Below, in pieces: positions 23,909-31,674 of a stretch of 32,877 bases of DNA. Made by a program: the position numbers and the translations under genes. Positions within the stretch are counted from its first letter, which is position 1, and each line of letters opens with the position of its first letter. Source of the stretch: Rhodothermales bacterium (GTDB lineage: Bacteria; Bacteroidota; Rhodothermia; Rhodothermales; JABDKH01). The notes beneath the pieces were generated by a model. It ran no database searches. It had not been told where the DNA came from and saw only the letters and a list, made by a program, of their open reading frames with translations. The DNA is taken from the NCBI GenBank assembly GCA_028284545.1, contig JANQRN010000162.1, positions 1 through 32,877 on the forward strand, written 5' to 3'.

Positions 23909-25858
23909 TCAGGGACCAATGGCCTCGCTGATCTCGCCCAGGGCCCGCGCCGCGAACGCCTGAATATCTACGACTTCCTGCGCCCCCTGACCGTGTACTC
24001 GAACAGCAACCGTGCCGCTTTCCGCTTCTTTGGAGCCAACCACGAGCATGTAGGGAATCTTCTGCGTCTCAGCGCCACGGATCTTGTAGCCGACCTTCTC
24101 GCTTCGGCTGTCAACTTCAACGCGCAGTCCGTGCTCGCGAAGTTCGGCCGCGACCCGCTCGGCATAGTCAAAGTAGTCCTGCCCAATCGGAAGGACCATG
24201 ACCTGGACAGGCGCCAGCCAGAGTGGGAAGTTGCCGCCCGTGTGTTCGATCAGCACGCCGATGAACCGCTCTAGTGACCCGAACGGCGCGCGGTGAATCA
24301 TCACGGGCCGGTGCTTCTGGTTATCCTCCCCAACGTACGAGAGATCGAATCGCTCGGGCAGGTTGTAGTCAAGCTGAACGGTCCCGGTCTGCCATTCGCG
24401 ACCAAGTGCATCGCGGATCATAAAGTCCAGCTTCGGCCCGTAGAACGCCGCTTCACCCTCAACCTCTACGGTATCCAGTCCGGCCGTGACTGCGGCCCGC
24501 CGGATGGCGTCCTCGGCGCTCTGCCACTGGGCATCTTCGCCTACGTACTTCTCCTTGTTGTTTGGATCCCGCAGGCTGACTTGTGCCCGGTAGTCGGTGA
24601 AGTCTAGCGCCGAGAGAATCTTCATCGTCAGCTTCGCCGCCTTCACAAACTCTGCCTCGATCTGGTCTGGTCGGCAGAAGATGTGCGCGTCATCAACGGT
24701 GAATCCGCGTACACGCGTGAGTCCGCCAAGCTCCCCAGATTGTTCGTGGCGGTACACTTGACCAAACTCCGCGTACCTGATCGGGAGGTCGCGGTAGGAT
24801 CGGGGTTTAGTGCTGTAGATTTCGATGTGATGCGGACAGTTCATCGGCTTCAGCAGGTAGCCGGTCTGCTCCGCCTCGTCGTCAAACATCGGAGGGAACT
24901 GACTGTCTTTGTAGTACGGGTAGTGCCCGCTGGTCTTGAACAGTTCCAGGCGGCCGATGTGTGGCGTCACGACGGGTTCGTAGCCCTGCTTCACCTGCTC
25001 CCGTTTCAGGAAATCCGACAACGTCTCGCGGAGTATCGCACCCTTCGGCAAGAAGAGAGGCAACCCGGGCCCGACTCGCGGCGACATTGCGAACAGTTCA
25101 AGCTCTCGACCCAGCTTGCGATGGTCGCGCTGACGCGCAAGCTCCAGCCGCTCCAGGTACTCGTCGAGCTCCTTCTTCTTCGGAAACGTGATGCCATAGA
25201 TCCGAGTCAATTGCGGACGGGACTCGTCTCCCCGCCAGTACGCGCCCGCCAGCGTCAGCAACTTCGGGTTCTTGATGGCTCCGGTGGACCGAATGTGCGG
25301 TCCCCGGCACAAGTCTACAAATGCACCCTGCTCGTAGAACGTGATCTCGCCATCGGCCAGGTCTTCCAGTAGCTCGACCTTGTACTCGTCTCCCTTATTG
25401 CGGAAGTAATCGAGTGCGTCCTCCTTGCTCACCTCGCGTCGCTCGTACGGGGCGTCGCGACGCGCAAGCTCCTTCATCTTCTCCTCGATCGCGGCGAGAT
25501 CCTCTTGCTGAATCTTCTTGTCGCCGAGGTCGACGTCGTAGTAGAAACCCTGATCGATCGGCGGGCCGATCCCAAACTTGACACCAGGGTAGAGGGCCTC
25601 GAGGGCCTCGGCGAGCAGGTGAGCTGATGAATGCCAGTACGTCGACTTGCCTTCCTTGTCTCGCCAGGTCAAGACCGCAACGGCCGCATCCCTCGTTATC
25701 GGACGGTCGAGATCCCAGACCTCGTCGTCTACGCGCACGGACAGTGCCTGCCGGGCAAGCCCGTCGGAGATGGACTTGGCAATCTCAAGTCCGGTTGTGC
25801 CCGCCGGCATCTCTCTCTGGGAGCCGTCGGGAAGAGTGATGTTGATTGGGTCAGCCAT
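23909..25858 (-). CDS. thrS: Threonyl-tRNA synthetase
   Basis: This 649-residue class II synthetase charges tRNA-Thr. Domains are: an N-terminal TGS domain (about 1-62), the second N-terminal editing domain with HSSAH (76-80) and CRGPH (184-188), the catalytic core (about 245-535) with zinc ligands C341 (MNCPHH), H392 (DDAHIF) and H522 (MIHRAPFGS), and a C-terminal anticodon-binding domain (about 545-645). The length is standard. It heads the thrS-infC-rpmI-rplT group. A terminator lies just upstream, between tRNA-Val and thrS, so it probably has its own promoter or is controlled by read-through. No T-box leader was seen. Confidence 0.98.
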   Translation of the reverse strand: MADPINITLPDGSQREMPAGTTGLEIAKSISDGLARQALSVRVDDEVWDLDRPITRDAAVAVLTWRDKEGKSTYWHSSAHLLAEALEALYPGVKFGIGPPIDQGFYYDVDLGDKKIQQEDLAAIEEKMKELARRDAPYERREVSKEDALDYFRNKGDEYKVELLEDLADGEITFYEQGAFVDLCRGPHIRSTGAIKNPKLLTLAGAYWRGDESRPQLTRIYGITFPKKKELDEYLERLELARQRDHRKLGRELELFAMSPRVGPGLPLFLPKGAILRETLSDFLKREQVKQGYEPVVTPHIGRLELFKTSGHYPYYKDSQFPPMFDDEAEQTGYLLKPMNCPHHIEIYSTKPRSYRDLPIRYAEFGQVYRHEQSGELGGLTRVRGFTVDDAHIFCRPDQIEAEFVKAAKLTMKILSALDFTDYRAQVSLRDPNNKEKYVGEDAQWQSAEDAIRRAAVTAGLDTVEVEGEAAFYGPKLDFMIRDALGREWQTGTVQLDYNLPERFDLSYVGEDNQKHRPVMIHRAPFGSLERFIGVLIEHTGGNFPLWLAPVQVMVLPIGQDYFDYAERVAAELREHGLRVEVDSRSEKVGYKIRGAETQKIPYMLVVGSKEAESGTVAVRVHGQGAQEVVDIQAFAARALGEISEAIGP

Positions 25859-25870
25859 GTGGGGCGCTGC

Positions 25871-25910
25871 AAAAAAGGAAAGGCGCTTCGACCGGTTCAG
25901 GTGAAGCGCC
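25871..25910 (-). terminator. Rho-independent terminator after tRNA-Val
   Basis: On the minus strand an 8-bp stem, GGCGCTTC with GAAGCGCC (25903-25910 and 25882-25889), is followed by TTTCCTTTTTT. It lies between tRNA-Val and the thrS start and would end the tRNA transcript. Confidence 0.8.
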
Positions 25911-25945
25911 CGACACTTGAGGCACGCGCTGCAGGCGGGCCGGTG

Positions 25946-26019
<74 letters not shown>

Positions 26020-26177
26020 GATTCAAAAGCGGGACGGAATATAGAAATCGGCGCTTACTGCATCCACATAGAGCGGGTGAATTCAGCGATTTGGGTCCTG
26101 CCGCGATCCCCCGGAGCTTAATCGGACCCCAGGAGACGCCGATAGTAATCGCAGTCTGAGTGCCCATAGAGTTTCAC

Positions 26178-26573
26178 ATGCCGCTCGATAAGTACGAACT
26201 CCCGCAACCTGTAGGCCCGCAACCCGCGCGGCTGGACAGGGGGCCCACAGCCGGTCGTGACATCACCGCGCCGAAAGGTGTGCTGCGTCGTTTTCCTCCG
26301 GTGTTGCAGTTCATGACGAGGCAACGGCCCGATATCGCTGCAGAGCTGAATCGACTCGTGAATCAGGGCTACGAGAGGGGACTGAACCTGAACGAGATTC
26401 GCGGTGAGCTTGTCGCGTACGCCGCCTCACAGGGATACAGCGCTTTCATTCGGGTGCATGAGGTCCGCACCGAAGACATGCCATCCTTCCCCGGGCAGAC
26501 CATTCTGACTGGAATGCTGCTCATAGATTTGCGGCCCGGTCCCGCCGCCCCCGAGTTCCGGTATCCGGCCTAG
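26178..26573 (+). CDS. Hypothetical protein, 131 residues
   Basis: I do not recognise this protein. The N-terminal 40 residues are Pro-rich and probably disordered. From about residue 42 it looks globular and mainly helical, with PPVLQFMTRQRPDIAAELNR and ELVAYAASQGYSAFIRV, followed by a hydrophobic beta-like segment TILTGMLLIDL. There is no signal peptide or membrane helix. The ATG at 26178 is used; a GTG at 26160 is an alternative, and neither has a strong ribosome-binding site. It is divergent from tRNA-Val and convergent with the TonB-dependent receptor gene (13 bases between their ends), so it is probably transcribed alone. Composition and lack of an alternative on the other strand support a real gene. 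Confidence 0.6.
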   Translation: MPLDKYELPQPVGPQPARLDRGPTAGRDITAPKGVLRRFPPVLQFMTRQRPDIAAELNRLVNQGYERGLNLNEIRGELVAYAASQGYSAFIRVHEVRTEDMPSFPGQTILTGMLLIDLRPGPAAPEFRYPA

Positions 26574-26586
26574 CTCGGGCGACTGC

Positions 26587-29112
26587 TCAAAACTCCAATC
26601 GCAGCCGGATATTGATCGTTCGCGGCGTGAGTCGCGAGGGGACCCGACTCCAGATGCCGTCGCTCGCGGGCACCCAGTAATAGCTCACGGTGTTGATCAT
26701 GTTGAACAGGTTCAGGATCTCGCCTGTGAGCTGCAGCTGAATCGGTCGCTCTTCGCTTGACGTGATCGGCATCTCGAACGTTGCACCCATGTCGAATCTG
26801 AAGTAGCGCGGAAAGCGCGCCGAGTGCCGGTCGCCAGGTGCCTGGATCAACAAGTTGCCGATGCGATCGCCCGGCACGGGAGGTGTGTACGGCAGACCGC
26901 TTCCGTAGAGCGTACGCATGTGCAGCCGCCACCGCGGATCATTCGGGATGTAGTCTTGCACAAACACAGATATCGTATGCCGCTGATCGGTCGGTCGCGC
27001 AATGCTGCCGGTGGTGAACTGATCTTCGAATTCTGGCAGGAAGTCTTCGGTCGAATGGAGGAAGCTGTAGTTGACCCAGCTTTCGAGGCCGGGAACGAAC
27101 TCGCCTCGAAGTTGGGCATCAAGGCCAATGGTTCTAGCCGTCGCGTCATTCTCGCCCGAATAGAGCACGCGCACGTTCTCGACATCGTACGAAATGACGT
27201 TGTCGATGTGCTTGTAGAACGCCTCCGTGCGTAGCGTAAACCGCCGGCGGGGAAAGAAGTACTCCGTGCCAAGTACCAGCTGCAGGCTTCGCTGCGACTT
27301 GAGGTCGCGGTTTATGGCGCCCAGAATTGTCTCGCCGACCTCCGGCTTGCCCCGCAGCTCCCGGTACGTTGGCGTTTGGTAGTACAGCCCCAGGCTAGCG
27401 AGCAGGCTGAGCTCTTCGGAGTACTGGTAACGACCTGAGAGGCGTGGAGAGACGGTCCATTCGCCCGTCAGATCATAGTAATCGCTCCGGATGCCGGCCG
27501 AGAGCTGTGCCTGTCCGGGGAGGTTGGATAAGACATCCCACTCGTCCTGAACGTAGAAGCCAAGTTGGCTGGTCGAGAGCGAGGCCGCATCGAAAAGGCT
27601 GTCGGTAAGGATATCTTCTATGCCGCCGCCAATCGCCGGGCCAACGGTGCGGGTCGACTCGTTAATCCGGTCTTCGAAATCGAGCCTGCGAACGTAGCCT
27701 CCAATCTCAGCGACGTGTTTGTCAAACGCTATCGTCCATCGCGACTGCCCGGTGAATGTGGTCACCTCCACGCTGTTATCGGCGGAGTCGAACTGTCGCG
27801 AGGTACCGGTCGCGAACTGGCCGTCGTCGTCGTCGGGATCACTTCCCGGATCAACCAGAAACAGAATTGCCGTTCCGCTGAGCTTGAGGTTCTGCGTCTC
27901 TCGCGTGTCGAAGTACGAGAAGTCATTTCGCGAGGTGATGCGGTCGCTCCAGCGATTCGTAACCGCGCCGCCTAGGAATCGAGTCAGATAGCCATCGCGC
28001 TGAATGTTGTCGTCGTCGAACTGCGTAAACAACGACATCAGGTTCGACGGTGCGATGTCGGTATCCTGGCTGAGCGTACCAAAGAAGGTTCGGCGCGAGT
28101 TCGGATCCAGTTCGAATTCATGGTCGGCGACAATCCCGATGACGTTGAGGTCGACTCGATCAGACGGTCGGATGGTGACGGCTGTCTGCACATCCGTGAA
28201 GTCGGGCTGGTAGTTGCCCTTCAGGTCCTGAGTCTCAAAGAACCGTCTTGCCTGCGCTTTTCTGACGCTCGCGACCCAGCCGACCTTGTTGTCAAGGGCA
28301 GATGAGGAGGCGCGCAAACCGGCGTCAAGGAGGGACACGTACGCGGCGCCGCTCAGCGGTTCGTCTAGCGGCTTGCGATACTCGACTTCGAGTGCCGACG
28401 AGAGTTTTCCACCGTAGCGGGCGGGGAATCCGCCAGTGAAGAAGGTGACGCGCTCCGCCATATCCGGGTTCAGCAGGCTCAGGCCTTCTTGTTCACCCTG
28501 TCGCGGCCGGAAGGGGAGAAACACCTCGAAGCCGTCGAGAAAAATGAGATTCTCGTTGAAGCCGCCGCCGCGTACAGAGTACTGGTATGAGAGTTCGTTG
28601 TTGGTCGCGACACCAGGTACAACCTTCAGGGCGCGGAGCGCATCCTTGAATGGGCCAGGAAGCCGCTGTATGTCCTCCGGTTCGATCTCGAAGAGGCCGA
28701 CTTCCACGCGGGGAGCCTCATCTTCAACCGTGACCTCATCCATCTCGATGGTTGATACAGACATCCGAAAAGAAATCTCGGTCGTGGCGTCGCGTCGCAC
28801 CACACTGGAGTCCGCTATCGTGGCGTAGCCCACAAATGACGCTACGATCTTGTAGCGGCCGGCGGGAAGGCGAAGTCGGAACCGGCCGTCACCGTCTGCC
28901 GAGGTACCGAAGTTGGTGCCGTCTACAACAATCGTTGCTCCCGCAACAGGCGCGTCGTTCGCGGCATCAACCACTGCTCCGGCAATCCAGCCCCAGCTCT
29001 GCGCCGACGCGGTCGCGGGTGCAGCGAGGAGGAGTAGCAGGACGAAGGCAGCGCCGCTCCAGGTGGTGTCCCGATAGTCGGCTTCATATTTACCCGTTAA
29101 TGATCCAGTCAT
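26587..29112 (-). CDS. TonB-dependent outer-membrane receptor with carboxypeptidase-regulatory-like domain
   Basis: This 841-residue outer-membrane beta-barrel has a signal peptide ending in ASA-Q (cleavage after about residue 37). An N-terminal CarboxypepD_reg-like domain (about 42-122, WIAGAVVDAANDAPVAGATI) is typical of Bacteroidota receptors. The plug domain follows (about 140-240) with YSVRGGGFNENLIFLDG, and then the barrel, ending in the aromatic C-terminal residue of IRLRLEF. Energised by TonB, such receptors import siderophores, vitamins, glycans or peptides. No SusD-like gene, iron or cobalamin gene or anti-sigma factor is adjacent, so the ligand is unknown. The 167 bases between this gene and the PAP2-like gene upstream hold no RNA element I recognise. 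Confidence 0.93.
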   Translation of the reverse strand: MTGSLTGKYEADYRDTTWSGAAFVLLLLLAAPATASAQSWGWIAGAVVDAANDAPVAGATIVVDGTNFGTSADGDGRFRLRLPAGRYKIVASFVGYATIADSSVVRRDATTEISFRMSVSTIEMDEVTVEDEAPRVEVGLFEIEPEDIQRLPGPFKDALRALKVVPGVATNNELSYQYSVRGGGFNENLIFLDGFEVFLPFRPRQGEQEGLSLLNPDMAERVTFFTGGFPARYGGKLSSALEVEYRKPLDEPLSGAAYVSLLDAGLRASSSALDNKVGWVASVRKAQARRFFETQDLKGNYQPDFTDVQTAVTIRPSDRVDLNVIGIVADHEFELDPNSRRTFFGTLSQDTDIAPSNLMSLFTQFDDDNIQRDGYLTRFLGGAVTNRWSDRITSRNDFSYFDTRETQNLKLSGTAILFLVDPGSDPDDDDGQFATGTSRQFDSADNSVEVTTFTGQSRWTIAFDKHVAEIGGYVRRLDFEDRINESTRTVGPAIGGGIEDILTDSLFDAASLSTSQLGFYVQDEWDVLSNLPGQAQLSAGIRSDYYDLTGEWTVSPRLSGRYQYSEELSLLASLGLYYQTPTYRELRGKPEVGETILGAINRDLKSQRSLQLVLGTEYFFPRRRFTLRTEAFYKHIDNVISYDVENVRVLYSGENDATARTIGLDAQLRGEFVPGLESWVNYSFLHSTEDFLPEFEDQFTTGSIARPTDQRHTISVFVQDYIPNDPRWRLHMRTLYGSGLPYTPPVPGDRIGNLLIQAPGDRHSARFPRYFRFDMGATFEMPITSSEERPIQLQLTGEILNLFNMINTVSYYWVPASDGIWSRVPSRLTPRTINIRLRLEF

Positions 29113-29279
29113 CCCGAAAGCGCAGGTCGTACAGAAATGGTCTAGAGATCGCGAACGAATCTTCTAGGTATCGTATTGAGATCGTATCGGTGGCGCTATC
29201 CGGTGGGTCTTGGACTGGTTGCTGGGTAATCGATTTTGCGGCCTACGTCCTTTGGGCTGCAACGTTCCGAAAGGGCACG

Positions 29280-29942
29280 CTAAAGGGTATCGAACAGGCC
29301 GGTCTGGGCTAAAACCAGGAGTAGCACGTAGGGCATCAAGAAGCCGAACACGGCGCCTCCTATGACCTGCGCCTCGGTGTGCGCGTCAGCCTCTACCCGC
29401 GCCCACATCACCAGGGCGGTAACGACGACTGCCACTACGGCAAAAACGAGTGCCGAGCCGTCATGATCGATCACCCGCGTCGAGTAGAACCAGAGGATTG
29501 AGAAGAACCCCGCGAGGGTGGAGACGTGCAGCGAGATCTTCCAATATAGGTTGATGATCAAGAGCAGTACGCCGTTCCAGACGAATGCGAGCGTCACCGC
29601 AAGCAGAAACCCGCGCGCTGGGAGGCTGGTCTGGGTGAGCACCGCCAGCGCGGCCAAATAGCTCGCAACGCTGATCAGGTACGGCATGGTGCGATGCGTG
29701 CGATCTCGAAGCTCGATCGTCGCTGCCGGTTTGCCTCGAATGGCGCGGACCATTGAGGCAAGCGGCACGAGACAGAAGAAAACCACGGCAATCGCTACCG
29801 CCCCCGAGATCTGTCCGCGTGATCCGCCCGAGTTGTAGACGACGATCCCAAACAAGATCGGGGGTAGAACGAGCGGATTGATCGCGTACGAGATAAACGT
29901 CGCAAGTCGACTCTCTGCTATGTGGGCGCTGTGTTCCGCCAC
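29280..29942 (-). CDS. PAP2-like integral membrane protein
   Basis: This 220-residue protein has about six membrane segments. PAP2-superfamily landmarks are weak but in order: RDRTHRTMPY (79-88), KISLH with H139, and ARVEADAHTEAQVIGG with R182 and H188. The last conserved Asp of the classical motif is Q192, and the PSGH motif is reduced to ISLH, as in a Bacteroidota subgroup annotated as PAP2 family. It could dephosphorylate a lipid such as undecaprenyl diphosphate or phosphatidate, but activity is uncertain. The start is a GTG, 3 bases after the proS stop, so it is co-transcribed and probably translationally coupled with proS; no functional link is apparent. Confidence 0.7.
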   Translation of the reverse strand: MAEHSAHIAESRLATFISYAINPLVLPPILFGIVVYNSGGSRGQISGAVAIAVVFFCLVPLASMVRAIRGKPAATIELRDRTHRTMPYLISVASYLAALAVLTQTSLPARGFLLAVTLAFVWNGVLLLIINLYWKISLHVSTLAGFFSILWFYSTRVIDHDGSALVFAVVAVVVTALVMWARVEADAHTEAQVIGGAVFGFLMPYVLLLVLAQTGLFDTL

Positions 29943-29945
29943 GTA

Positions 29946-31418
29946 TCAGTAAGCACGTGCGAATAGCACGCGACGCGCAGACGGCGCGCCCGTAACGAGA
30001 TCTTTGCCTGCTTCGTCAGGCGCGTCCAGGGGGATACACCGGATGGTTGCCTTTGTCTCTTCCTTGATCCTGGCCTCGGTCTCGTCAGTGCCATCCCAAT
30101 GAGCGTACACAAATCCACCACCCTCGATGACTTCCTTGAAGCTGTCGTAGTCGTCCACGTGATGCGTGTTGGATTCGCGAAAGGCGAGCGCGTTGCTGAA
30201 CATGGACTTCTGCACGGACTCCAGGGCCGAGACGATTCTATCTGCGATTCCTTCGCGCGGTACGGTCTGTTTATCGGCAGTGTTGCGCTGCGCAAGTTCG
30301 ACGGTTCCGTTCTTGACGTCGCGAGGCCCAATCGCGATCCGCAACGGGACTCCCTGAAGCTCATGTTCGGCGAACTTCCATCCGGGCCGGAAGCCCTCTC
30401 GGTCGTCAAGTCGCGTTCGGATACCCCGATCCCGGAACTCATCGGCGATTGCGCCCGCAGCCTCGAGGACCGTAGCCTTGTCGTCATCCCCGCGGTGAAT
30501 CGGGACAATCGCGACCTGAATCGGAGCCAGCTTGGGGGGCAGCACTAGACCGCTGTCATCGGAATGCGCCATGACCAGCGCTCCGACGAGGCGCGTCGAA
30601 ACGCCCCACGAGGTTGACCACGCGTACTCGAGTTCGTTTTCCCGGTTTTGGAACTGGCAGTTAAACGCCTTTGAGAAGTTCTGGCCAAGGAAGTGACTGG
30701 TGCCTGCCTGCAGCGCCTTCCCGTCTTGCATGAGTGCCTCGATACACAGCGTGTCTACTGCTCCAGCGAATCGCTCGCTGGCGGTCTTGGTGCCCTTCAC
30801 GACGGGCAGTGCCATGTAGTTCTCGGCGAAGTCGGCGTAGAGCTCGAGAATCAAGCGCGTCTCATCGAGCGCCTCCTGCTTGGTCGCGTGCGCAGTATGT
30901 CCCTCTTGCCACAGAAACTCCATGGTTCGCAGGAACAGCCGCGTGCGCATTTCCCAACGCACGACGTTCGCCCACTGGTTGATCTTGATGGGCAGGTCCC
31001 GCCAGGATTGAATCCATCTCGAGTACGCATCCCAGATGATGGTTTCACTGGTCGGGCGTACGATCAGGTTTTCCTCCAGCTTGGCGTCGGGCGCCGGGCG
31101 CAAGCCGCCCGTCTCCTCGTCAACCTCGAGCCGGGAGTGTGTTATCACGGCACACTCCTTCGCGAACCCCTCAACGTGCTCAGCCTCCCGAGCGAGGAAG
31201 GACTGCGGGATAAACAGCGGGAAGTAGGCGTTCTCGTGGCCGGTCGCCTTGAACATGTCGTCAAGCGAGCGCTGCATATTCTCCCAGAGCGCATATCCGT
31301 GGGGCCGGATGATCATGCAGCCACGAACCGGGGAGTAGTCTGCAAGCTTCGCTTGTCGGACGACGTCGACGTACCATCGGGAGTAGTCCTCAGCTCTGGG
31401 CGTGATGGCGTCAGCCAT
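29946..31418 (-). CDS. proS: Prolyl-tRNA synthetase, archaeal/eukaryotic-type
   Basis: This 490-residue class II synthetase charges tRNA-Pro. It lacks the inserted editing domain of the roughly 570-residue bacterial type. It has the short archaeal/eukaryotic architecture: a catalytic core with RPTSE (121-125), RWEMRTR and WQEGHTAH (170-177), the [13 protein letters not shown] segment, an anticodon-binding domain (about 290-400), and an extra C-terminal domain ending in FARAY. This form is common in Bacteroidota and relatives. The start is the ATG at 31418. It heads a two-gene unit with the PAP2-like gene and is divergent from the repeat lipoprotein gene, with 256 bases between them that hold no other gene I can support. 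Confidence 0.96.
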   Translation of the reverse strand: MADAITPRAEDYSRWYVDVVRQAKLADYSPVRGCMIIRPHGYALWENMQRSLDDMFKATGHENAYFPLFIPQSFLAREAEHVEGFAKECAVITHSRLEVDEETGGLRPAPDAKLEENLIVRPTSETIIWDAYSRWIQSWRDLPIKINQWANVVRWEMRTRLFLRTMEFLWQEGHTAHATKQEALDETRLILELYADFAENYMALPVVKGTKTASERFAGAVDTLCIEALMQDGKALQAGTSHFLGQNFSKAFNCQFQNRENELEYAWSTSWGVSTRLVGALVMAHSDDSGLVLPPKLAPIQVAIVPIHRGDDDKATVLEAAGAIADEFRDRGIRTRLDDREGFRPGWKFAEHELQGVPLRIAIGPRDVKNGTVELAQRNTADKQTVPREGIADRIVSALESVQKSMFSNALAFRESNTHHVDDYDSFKEVIEGGGFVYAHWDGTDETEARIKEETKATIRCIPLDAPDEAGKDLVTGAPSARRVLFARAY

Positions 31419-31674
31419 ATTGAACAGTAGGTGGGTTGATTACAGGACAGCAGGACGTAGGGGGATCGAATAAACGCCCCCTGAACGCGCAAATGAAGGA
31501 AACCGGTCCCAAGGGCCCGATATTTGTGTTTTCTTCACTACGACGGACCGAAAACCGGAAGGTGACAGTGGAGCGTGAGGACGGTAACAATCCGGTCGAG
31601 CCGGCGTTTGCAAACTTAGAGACAGGATACGGAGCGGATCGAAGCCACGAGGCGATCAGATGAGGCGCGACCAG

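Noticed and set aside
29113-29279. Riboswitch (for example cobalamin) upstream of the TonB-dependent receptor
   Set aside because: No B12-box-like sequence or other recognisable riboswitch core was found on the minus strand.
31436-31663. Open frame of 75 codons between proS and the repeat lipoprotein
   Set aside because: It starts with TTG without a ribosome-binding site and has no recognisable protein pattern; it looks like the shared upstream region.
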